From positions 186,001-250,000 of the forward strand of contig NW_026251736.1 of assembly GCF_025024155.1 (NCBI RefSeq): DNA of 64,000 nt, given 5' to 3'. A model generated the notes under the pieces. That model did not search any database. It was not told where the DNA came from and saw nothing but the letters and a program-made list of their open reading frames with translations. Below, one piece after another: positions 54,944 to 64,000 of this stretch; position 1 is the stretch's first letter, and each line of letters starts with the position of its first letter. The stretch is from Gamsiella multidivaricata. Its lineage: Eukaryota; Mortierellomycota; Mortierellomycetes; Mortierellales; Mortierellaceae. Position numbers and translations under genes: made by a program.

Positions 54944-57900
54944 CTATACGATCCCGTCGTCTGGGTTCATCACCCGTAACCGAGGATGCTCAGGATCTTC
55001 CAGCCCCCGGAAACTCGCCAAACTACCCGAATGCACCTGTTTATGTCCATATCCTCCTCCTTCTGTTCCTCCTTCTTCCCTCCTTCCTGCTGCTATCAAA
55101 TTCTCGTCCCCATCCGCATGCACCTCCTTCATCCGCCCCTCACCACCGCCTTCTCCACCACCACACAAATTCGTAACCCCACTACCGTGGTGGTTTAACG
55201 ACTCGACCATACTTCTCAACAATCCGCGGCTCCACCTCCGCCCCTGGCTTCCATTCGCCTGTTCCGGCACAGGTCCTACCTCCTCACGCCCATTCTCACC
55301 TTTCCTCATCATCCCCAGCTTCGCATCCCTCTCCTCCAAATACGCAACCGACCCTGCAGCTCCTTGCTGCTGCTGTCGGATCGATTGCACATACGGCATC
55401 GATAACCTCCGAAACTGCTTCCCTAAACTCCCCGACAACAGTTTCCCTGGACTCATCCCCCTTGAAACTTGATGCTGTCTCTCCTGTTTCGAGTACGTTG
55501 CGTACTTGGAATTCGTCAACTCGATCTCACTATCAAGGCTCTCGCTATCTCCCTCATCCAAGACATGTGTCCGATACCGATGAACCACAGGCATCTCGTC
55601 GTTATCTAGCTCTGTTGAACAGCCACTCCCGAATGCGAAGCTTTGTGGCCGTCTGTATTCGGGTACTTCGACGGGGGGACACCGTGAGATGTTCGCTGAT
55701 ACGGGCGCAGAATGCGTCGTCGTCGTAGTTGTTTTCGGAACATGGATCAAATGTTCATGTGTCGCTGCTACAGGTGGCCCCACCAATACGTCGGCCTCCA
55801 AGTTTGTTCGACACTGCGTCTGCGGATCCAAATACGGATGCGACCAAGCCTGGGCCTGAACATGAGAACGCTGGTTCGAGTACGAGGCATACGCGAGCCC
55901 ATCCCGAAACGGATCGTCATACTGGTCATACCCCACTTGCTCAAATGGAGATATCGGGCTAGACGTACACGCCTGTCGATAGCCTAGCTGTTGTTGTTGT
56001 TGTTGTTGCAGCGAGAATGACACTCTCCTGTGCGCAGGATGACGTTGATATAAAGAAGGATGCTGGTGTAGATGTTTTCTTGCTTGCACAGCAGCCTCCA
56101 CAGGCTCAAAATTCGATCGACGTCGCTGGACCCTCCCTTTACTATCAGAGCACATTAGAGCGCCCGATCTTTCTGCCTTCGGCGCAAACGCATGCGCAAG
56201 CGAAGCAATCGTTGTCGCCGCTGAAGCTGGAGAACACACCTCTGCCAAATATGCACGTTCGCTCCCCTTCTCGCCCTCGTTCTGATTGTAATACCCATCA
56301 TATCGATCCACATGGAACATGGACTCGTTACACTCCTGCCCCTGATGCATATATTTCACTGGACTCTGAGCTTCCTGACTATACCTCCGGCCATGAGCTC
56401 CAAACCTATGCGACTCTCGTACTACCGCAGCAGGGATCAACACAGAATTCTGAAGCGCTCTCGTGTAGGCCTCGCTTGCCAGTACAGAAGCGTGTTGCAT
56501 TTCTGCAATAGTCCTAATCTGTTGCTGGCCCATCAAATCACTCTGTCCATCGCTGACGGATTCAAGGTCCTCGCGTTGGTGCGAATGATAACTCATTCGC
56601 GACATCAGAGTTTTACTGCCCGTACCGTAAAGGTCGTCGCCATTGCTGCTCTTACTATTGTGGGTTTCATGTCGTCCGCCCACTCCAAAGACCGAGTCGA
56701 CCCATGCTGCTTGGACGCGTGCCCGTCTACGTTTCTTGGCCCAGTAGACAGCAAATAGGCATATGCCGAGCGCACACAATGCTGTAACCGCTGTCGAGGC
56801 CACCGGAATGCTTGATGAAGACGACTGTGTTCCTGCAAAAAAAAGAAAAAAGAAAAAAGAAAAAATGAATCAATCAGACAGGCACTCAACTGTGTAGAAA
56901 CAGATGCAGAATAATATTTGGTAATATTACCCTGGCTAGGGATCGCCCTTCCAGGACTCTCGGGCTCCAAATCCTTGACATCTCCTTTGTCTCCTTTGTC
57001 TTCTTCGTCTTCTTCGTTTCCTCCATCTGCATTGCCCTCCTCATCCCCTTCTTCCTCAACGTCTTCGTCGCCATCTCCGTCGTCGCTCCAAGCTATTCTT
57101 CAAAAATATCAGCAAAGGGAAAAAAGTTAAGAGGCGGGTACAGTTCTCAATCTCCCGCCTCCTTTTCCAGTCTGCCTTCCCGGTTCATTGCTCACCATAA
57201 GAAACCAAGAAAACCCCCCCCCCCCCAGCTTCACACCGGATCCAAAAGCGGGTCGGCCCTTACTTACATTTATCTTCTTCCTCCCCACCATCTCCACCAT
57301 CATCATTGTCGTTATCTTCACCATCATCTTCTTCATCAGCGTCATCCTGTCCCAGGTCCTCCTTGTTATCCACTGCTGACGCATCAGATTCAGTGGGATC
57401 TTCAGAATTGTTCCTGATCTGCAGTCGGAGCCCTACAGTTCTCTCGACCGCCGCTGCCAGTGCCGTCGTAGGTGTATTCGTAGGCGATGACCGCGGGGGC
57501 TGTACCACAGTCTCAATACTCATTTCCTTCCTGTCCTCGCGGTCGCTGCTGCTCCCACGAGTCCGTTCCGGTTTTGAATAACGGGAGGGCAGAGTGCTGG
57601 ATTGTACCAAAAGCGAGCTCCCCACTAACGCCACATTAGCATATGAATCGCCCTCAGTTTCTACACCGTCCTGCTGCTTTCCTATCAAAGTGGACTTTGA
57701 TCCATAGGTCTCGAATGGATAGCCAGCACAGGATTTATCACGCCTGCCGTCGTCGACTTTGTTTCCTTGGAGGAATAGTTGATTTGAACAATAACAGGTC
57801 GTGCCACCGGCGGTGATCCCATGCAAGAAGCGGTTGGATTTACAGTAGGCGCTACAGGCGTCCTGAGTCATGTAAATATCGTGATATGAGGGTGAGAGTT

Positions 57901-58261
57901 CTGGGAGGAGAGGGCGATGGGTGCGGGAGGGAGTGTTGTCGTGGGTCGTGGCTCTTGTTAGGTCGGAAGCGTAACATCCTAGGTTGGTTTGGGCATGTGT
58001 GGACGGGGGAAGAGCGAAGGCGAGGAGAAGAGCGAGGGTGATTGTATACGCTGTAAAAGCTTTCGTTGCTCCTGTTGTTGCGGTATCTGCGGCGGTAGTT
58101 CTTAAGGTCGTGAGCGATGGTGGTGGTGCAGAGCGCTGTTTGCTGAAGGATATTGACATGGTTGAAAAGGAAGATGTGGATGAGTAATGCATATTATGTG
58201 TTGTCGAGTTTCGAAGAAAAAGAAGTGAGATGTAGATAATGATGCGCTCGATCGTGAACAT
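54944..58261 (-). CDS. WSC-domain membrane protein, cell-wall sensor-like
   Basis: Minus-strand exons are 58261-57268, 57092-56931 and 56832-54944, giving 1014 residues from the first ATG (980 if the ATG at 58159 is used, which places the signal sequence YTITLALLLAFALPPSTHA better). A WSC carbohydrate-binding domain follows: LGCYASDL, ACSAYCKSNRFLHGITAGG, TTCYCSNQLF and CAGYPFETYG. Then comes a stalk with Asp/Glu runs encoded on both sides of intron 1 (EEDDGEDNDNDDGGDGGEEE and EDVEEEGDEEGNADGGNEED). One membrane helix (VTALCALGICLFAVYW) precedes KKRRRAR. The cytosolic tail is about 600 residues with a 7-8 Gln run. The architecture resembles yeast Wsc sensors that feed Rho1 signalling, but the stalk is acidic rather than Ser/Thr-rich and the tail is far longer. 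Confidence 0.85.
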
Positions 58262-58912
58262 TTATCCAGCTGCTTGCTTTGATGTTGCTGCCAGTGTGCC
58301 CTGAAGCAATGGCGATGAAGCAATAAAAAAAAAACAAAAAAAAAACACGATTATTCTTTATTAGTGCTGTTGTTGTTTTTTGCAAGCTGAGCTGGGTTCG
58401 AGTGAGCGTATTGGGAGGACAGTAGAACTAGAATCTCAAACGATACCAAGCATCAAATAACATATATATATTAACATAACATACATATACACATTTCCAT
58501 ATACAGAAGAAGGAAGGAAGCCAGGTACGCGACATATAACCACGAGCCATGCGCGTATGGACATATGATTTATGGTTTCAATTTGAAGAATAAGATTTCT
58601 TCGCACTCGCATATTGAGGAGTTACATAAAAGCCAGGAGTAAATCAAATGCCTTCATATCGTTACAGGATGCAAGTCTGGTGTAGATAAAAAACACTACT
58701 CATTATTTGTAGTACTTTGCTATAGTTACTAGACTAAATAAAACACAACCGTGCAAAAATATTACAAAATATGGGATAAAGGGATATAACAATGAAGATG
58801 ATGATCAGAAAGAATGCAAAAATGCGCGGGATAAGGAAAGGAAAAATAACGCCGAGTCGTTCTGGACTTCTGGCGTGGTATCATGGTCTTTTTTTTTTTT
58901 TTTTTTTTTCTC
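58262..58912. other. Intergenic region, A/T-rich
   Basis: About 650 bases between the WSC gene start and the stop of the next minus-strand gene. The stretch 58450-58500 is an ATATA/ACATAC-type repeat. A 21-nt T run at 58889-58909 lies three bases past the neighbouring stop codon (as an A run on the coding strand). No gene seen. Confidence 0.55.
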
Positions 58913-60411
58913 TTAGATACCCGACGTAGAAGAGGCGCTGTTCTGTCGACTGCACCTCAATCGCTTCAAGTCCTCGTTCGTAGTGCTTGTGCTCGTGCTC
59001 GTGCGGCGAGCACCAGGGAAGATGGCCGAGGATGATGACATGGACGCATCCGCAGATGAGTGCGTTGCTGCGGACGAAGACGATGTGGACGAAAACGAGG
59101 AGCAGTGCGCTTGTGGCGTCAAGCCGACTCCAAGAGAGTTCTTTCTCTTGGTCGAAGTCGAGTCATGGGTATGGCGCTGACTTCCATTGGGATGAATGCT
59201 CAAGGTGGACGAGCCCGACGTTGTTGCTGCAGAAGTTGAAGACGAGTTCGATGAGATCGTTGACGATGAAACGGGTGATACCGAGAGTGTGGTCGCGTGG
59301 CGATAGAGGGGCTGGGTCGTGAAATTCGTGGCAAAAGGCGACAGCGATTGCTGGTGCTGCTGCGAACGTGGTTGCGACATCGGCCTCGAAGTTTGCTCCA
59401 TGCCAGACTCTGTTAGTGTCAACGTCGACAGTGATGCAGACGCAGCTGATGTTGATGTCGGGGACGGTGCAGAGGACGAGGACAAAAGAGATGGAGAGGA
59501 GGAGAGATGGGATCCCGTCGCTCCAAGAGTGCTGGACATGATTGCCTCAACCGTCTGGGCCCGACAATGCTGATGGCTTCCATCCGTGCCCTTGCATCCA
59601 CGGTTCAGTCCAGAGTTCATATCATCATTATAGTCCGTATGTTGGTATGACTGCTGGAGTTGGAATGCATTGAGCGAGGTAGACGCTGGCACCGATGTTG
59701 TCCGGGTGCTGTTGGCTGTTGTTGGTGCCATGACTTCTGCTGAGCTGTCGAATGGGTGTAGGCATATGGCTTCACGAGTGTCCTCCATTTCCTGACCAAT
59801 GACTGCCGACTGGAGAGACGACGATGATGTGCGGGACAGTGTTGAGCAGCCGACATTCGACTGCGTCTCATTGCCGGCACTCTCTATCATGACCACATCG
59901 CCTGTCTGATCCAGGTTACCATTTACAGGAACCTCCAAGGGCGAATGGTCCATTGGCGACAACGGCCTATCCTCTACTTGAACATTGCCTTCCGTATCTC
60001 TGCCTTCGGTCTGCTTGCTTTGCTCTGGCTCATGGCGCTGCCGCTGTTGAGTCGCCGTTGCCGCCTTTGGGGTCTGCTTGGACGCCACTGCTGATTGTTG
60101 CTGCTTCTGGCTTGTTTCCTCCTTCAGCGCACTCTCTTTCAGCAGTTTGCACTTGAATCGATGACTAATTCCCGATGCTGGATCCATGCACTGGAAGAAC
60201 TCTGACAGTCGACAAAAGCTCCACTTCCTGGAAAGCTCCTCCATAAACAGTGACTTGTTCATGTAAAAGATTGGGCTGTTTGAATAAGACGACTGTTGCT
60301 GTAGCCAATGTTGTTTCGAGGTCGACATAGTTCCCGGCTGCGACTGCTGACGAACATGGGGGTTTGATCCGTGGCTACGAGATGTATGAACGATGCCACG
60401 ATGTGGGTGCG

Positions 60412-60446
<35 letters not shown>

Positions 60447-63077
60447 AACAATGGCGAGTGGTTATGATGTGAAAGGGTGCAGTGGTGTGGGTGATAGGTT
60501 GGATGTTGTGGTGGGGACGGATATACTGATGTTGCGGCCGAGACTGGAGTGGCTGTAAAGGATGGATAGTGTAATGGAGTTGACTGCTGGGTATGATCCT
60601 GGTGCCGTTGGTGCTGTGTAGGGGTAGTCGATGAGCTCTGACGGAAGTGGCCAGCTCGCTGGGGTGCTGGTGAGAGCGGTCCGGTCGCAGAGCTGTGCCG
60701 TCCCAGATGCAGGGCCGTGTCTTCTGCCGCAGCTGAGGCCATGGGCATGGGCATGGGCGAGCCTAATCTCCTGGAGATGGCCATGCGCCGGCCATGTGTT
60801 GGTTGAGGGCTATACCCCGAGAAGACGGGCGAGGTAACCATGGAGGACGAGGGCGATGACGGGGATGAAGAGGTCGCAGGCCGAGTAGACAATGGTGGGG
60901 TGGAAGGACGGGATGCCATTGTCAAATTTGATCCATACGAGTGGCCGTCTGCGCCAAGCATGAGCGTGGAGATGCTGACGGTAGGGGAATAGACCGGGGA
61001 ACCAGGCAGGGATGGCATGCGTGAGTGGGAGGGCGAGAGCTTTAGCAGCGATGGTGGTGGGGGTGACGAGACGGTGGCACTGGTGAGGAGGGTGCATGCT
61101 AGACGGGCGATGTACTGGATGGCCCAGTTGTCCGTCAATGCCAGCACCAGCCTCGCTCTGTTCAACTCACCTAAGAAAAAGGACGGCAAACAAAAAGGGT
61201 CAGCATACTACCTAGTGGGTGTTACTGGTGTTCAATCAAAGTCAATTGCAGTGAAGTGCCCACCTTGGTCTCCTTTAGTAAGTACCCAGTCGAAGGTGAC
61301 CTGTTTGACAAGGATAGCAATGGACTCGAGTCGCCATCCGTTGACCAGCCAACACAATGCATGTTCGATCCGGTCGAGGTCGTATTCGCCCGCGAGCCGC
61401 TGCAGATACGACGCAGTGACCAGGACATTGTCCTCAGACCGCAGCCATGTGTAGAAGGTCGCGTCGTAGAGATCGTCCATTTTGCGCACATTCGCCTGAA
61501 TGTCCCTCCACAGCTCCGGGTCTACACGAAAAAAGCGTGATAAAGAATGTTTAGTAACTGTGCTGTGTGCCTTCGTCTTTTAGGAGGGAGGCAAACACAC
61601 CAATGCCCTTCCTGTACTTGGCACAATGCTACCATGGTCCCACTGTTGCCATATATCCTCCCCTCTCCCCTTCCCCTCGGTATACTATCAGCCTCTGTTT
61701 TTTTTCCCCGCCGAGGTTCCCCTCTACCCCCCCTTTTTTTTTTCTTTGTGAGTGAATAAGGCGTTTATCTATGATAATCTCTTTTCTTCTTTTTCTTTTT
61801 GGTCAACAACATCGATGCTAGTTTACCTCGAGTGGATGACTACCACTAAAGATACGCTTTTCACGTTAATGATGAAGACACAAGGCAAAGCACAAAGAAG
61901 GAACTTTCAAAGTGTAATTCACTAAAGAAATAACCTGATGGCCCCGCTCTGCAAGAATGAGGATTGCACAAAGAACCACACACTCTCACACTGCATAACA
62001 AAGAGAATCATCCAATGATATCCACTGTAGATGTTTTACACACACACATACAAACACAATGCTAGGTGTGAGAGAGAGTGTATGTGCACACAACAACAAC
62101 AACAACAACTCTGTTCAATTGTCTTTTTTGTACGCCGAACAGAGTACATTCATTCACAATCGTGTGTGAGTGATAGGGGAGGGAAAATAGAGCTGCGGGA
62201 GGAGCAAAAAAGGATGGATGGTAAAGCAGGGGGAATAGAAACCTGCTACTGTGTGCACACAGTAAAGAGATAGAGGAGGGGTCAACAGCGCAAGACCATA
62301 TCATCTTCCGTGTGCTTTCGGATATCGATTGTTTCTCTTGGACAAACAAAAAGATGAGACCAGGTCAAGTCCAGAGCAAAGTGCAGAAGTGTGCAACAGA
62401 GGTGTGCAGGAGCAGGTTCAGGAGCAGGATGACAATGGGATTGGTGCAAGGGAGATAAGCACGCGAGGGTATCGATGATGCACTCATATGGCACTACTGC
62501 CCGTTGCGAGTCGGAGGAAAAGAAGAAAGGGAGGGGTAAGGGCGAGGGGGTAGGATATGACGAGTCGCATTCGATCTTCCTAGGAGCACGTCTTTTTTCC
62601 ACCGGGCGAAAGCGACTAAGCAACTAAGCAACTGAGTGGTACCAACACACAAGCAAGGCCTCAAGGCCACGCCAAACCACGACAATTGGACCTCTCTAGC
62701 AGCAGAAAACCACTCTAGGACATTTTCCTCTCCCGAGTGGTTTGGTCTTCAGACAGCGACCGCGCACATTTTCAAGGGCAGAAGAGCGTTTCATTGGAAA
62801 CGGGCCTTTTCTGTTCTCCATAATAATGGTGTGTCCAACAACCGAGATCTTGCCTTGCTCATATTACACAAGAGGGACATGACATGCGCTCGAGGGGAGG
62901 TGCAGAATCGATTCGAAGGGGGACAGCTTGAAAATGTAAAAAGAAAGAGAGAGAGAGATGAAGAATGAAAAAGAGGCAGGGCTCCGTACCTTCTTTAATC
63001 TCTGTTGATGCCTTCGCGTTCTTTGGATGGTGGATCCTCATGCTGACGGTGTTGTTGGGAGGAGAAAGACTCGCCAT
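58913..63077 (-). CDS. Unrecognised protein with conserved-looking N-terminal helical module
   Basis: I do not recognise this gene. Minus-strand exons are 63077-62990, 61521-61264 and 61170-58913, giving 867 residues. The two joins are in phase (GAA G|AC giving KEDPELWRD; CAA G|GT giving DQGELNRAR). Residues 30-155 look like a folded, all-helical unit: ELWRDIQANVRKMDDLY, TWLRSEDNVLVTASYLQRL, RIEHALCWLVNGWRLES and LVLALTDNWAIQYIARLACT. The rest is Ser/Pro/Thr/Gln-rich low complexity with a 12-Gln run. One ordered island lies near residues 410-460 (FMEELSRKWSFCRLSEFFQC, GISHRFKCKLLKE). It has no signal peptide or membrane helix. The composition resembles fungal transcription regulators, but no DNA-binding motif is visible. 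Confidence 0.7.
60409..60446. repeat. Polyglutamine-coding CAG/CAA repeat
   Basis: TTG/CTG triplets on the plus strand, encoding twelve consecutive Gln in the unrecognised protein on the minus strand, followed by Pro-His-Pro-His. Confidence 0.9.
61522..62989 (-). other. Unusually long intron (1468 nt)
   Basis: First intron of the unrecognised gene, with donor GTACGG and acceptor TGTAG. It contains CA/TG-rich stretches (62036-62060) and a CAA repeat at about 62090-62110. Most introns in the window are 60-130 nt. I see no gene inside it. Confidence 0.7.
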
Positions 63078-64000
63078 GGCCGGAGGAGGTTACTGCTGTA
63101 CTTTTTGGTGGCAACTTATTGACACTTCTATTCTACTATTGGGAAGTGTGAAAAATAGGGAGGGAGGCTAAATATCAAGCAATTGTAATTGAGTTCTAGT
63201 GTGAGGAGACCAAGTGAGCGCAGGAGTGGGAAGATAAATAGAGGGCGAAAGAGAATATGAACAAAGGATAGGAAGTGGTGGAAGGAGGTAGAAGAAAGAG
63301 GGGGAGGAAGAGGGGGGAAAGGGTATGATGATGAGCAGCCAGGGTGGTGTGATTAAGTAAGGATGAGATTAGGAATGGGAAAAAGAGATGAGGAAAAACA
63401 ACAAACAGGGGGCGTTGAAGGAGCAGCTGGGTGTGGCAAAGCGTGGGATAGGACGACAAAAGACTCGTACAGGGTACAGACGAGGATGTATCCGACAATG
63501 GGGTGGTATAAGATGTGGTAATGTAATAAAAATAAGAAAAAGAGAGCGATCAAAAAACGAAGGATGAAGGCGATGATTAAAAGAGTGAATGAACAATTGG
63601 ACCAAAAAAAAAAAGGAGTGTGAAGGAAGGGAGAAAAAAAACCGGCAGTGAGCTGCTTCTTCCACAAGCAACAAACACATACAAATACGTACAAATAACA
63701 AAACGACTACGAGGAGCAAACATACTTGTAAAACAGTAAGGAGAGGAGCGGAGAGGAGCACATGGCCAACTTCAATGGCAATGCCTCAAGTAATTAAGTA
63801 GCACGAGAGACAGGCTGGATGCTCATAGCCATTCCTCTTAACAACAGAATGTGTCATAGACACAAGTACACACTTACAGCCATCGACGTGAACAAAGGGG
63901 CGAAACAGAAAACACGCCGCAGAGGATCTGCACCAAGAGAACAGTCTGGACAACAGAAGTAGGCTGGCCCTAAGAACCACGCCTATAAACTTGTCGCCGA
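63078..64000. other. Upstream region at the right window edge
   Basis: About 920 bases, strongly purine rich on the plus strand (GGAGG, GAAAGA blocks at 63280-63330 and 63600-63650). This is the upstream region of the unrecognised minus-strand gene; its coding strand is therefore pyrimidine rich, like other promoters here. No coding region supported. Confidence 0.5.

Noticed and set aside
1..64000. CRISPR arrays, rRNA, intact transposons, viral genes
   Set aside because: None seen. Repeats are simple microsatellites or coding low complexity, and no reverse transcriptase, transposase or integrase motif appears in any frame.

Overview
This is a nuclear segment of a fungal genome. Nearly every gene is split by short spliceosomal introns (mostly 60-130 nt, GT-AG with a few GC-AG). 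The gene set is typical of fungi: a WSC wall-sensor, an MTC6 homologue, a Mgr2 translocase subunit, GID7/WDR26, VAC14, Chm7 and RAE1. Glutamine-rich coding tracts, many 18-27 nt poly(A)/poly(T) runs, and a kinase with an H-G-D-L-H-P-K-N catalytic loop suggest an early-diverging filamentous fungus. My best guess is Mortierellomycota, but that is inference from style, not from a marker gene. I saw no CRISPR array, rRNA, recognisable tRNA, intact transposon or viral gene.

Layout. 0-10 kb: a mitochondrial ribosomal protein uS9m gene cut by the left edge, a decayed PiT/PHO-4 phosphate permease (pseudogene), 14-3-3, a small SAM methyltransferase, a G3BP-type NTF2/RRM protein and Mgr2. 10-24 kb: a 12-exon GID7/WDR26 gene whose start codon appears to be split by an intron, an F-box protein, and a 2157-residue RhoGEF on the minus strand. 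24-33 kb: an aquaglyceroporin, a Yippee protein, a small secreted Asp/Cys-rich protein and VAC14. 34-46 kb: a polyQ protein kinase, a membrane-anchored SGNH-like protein that lacks most hallmark residues, an RBM42-like RRM protein, a GSKIP-domain protein, RAE1, dephospho-CoA kinase and an NmrA-like protein. 46-64 kb: Chm7/CHMP7, MTC6, a WSC-domain membrane sensor, and a large protein I do not recognise whose first intron is about 1.5 kb.

The genes are mostly housekeeping and do not form a biosynthetic cluster. Some functional themes recur. Endolysosome and membrane remodelling are represented by VAC14 and Chm7. Cell-wall and Rho signalling are represented by the WSC sensor, RhoGEF and 14-3-3. 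mRNA handling is represented by RAE1, RBM42 and the G3BP-like protein. The GID/CTLH ubiquitin ligase theme is represented by GID7 and a Yippee protein. Exon joins below were worked out by eye from splice signals, reading phase and family similarity; each complete model sums to an open frame ending in a stop. The points I find most unusual are the multi-lesion phosphate permease pseudogene, the intron-split ATG of GID7, three GC-AG introns, the apparently catalytically dead SGNH protein, the repeat-containing Asp/Cys-rich secreted protein, and the unrecognised gene at the right end.
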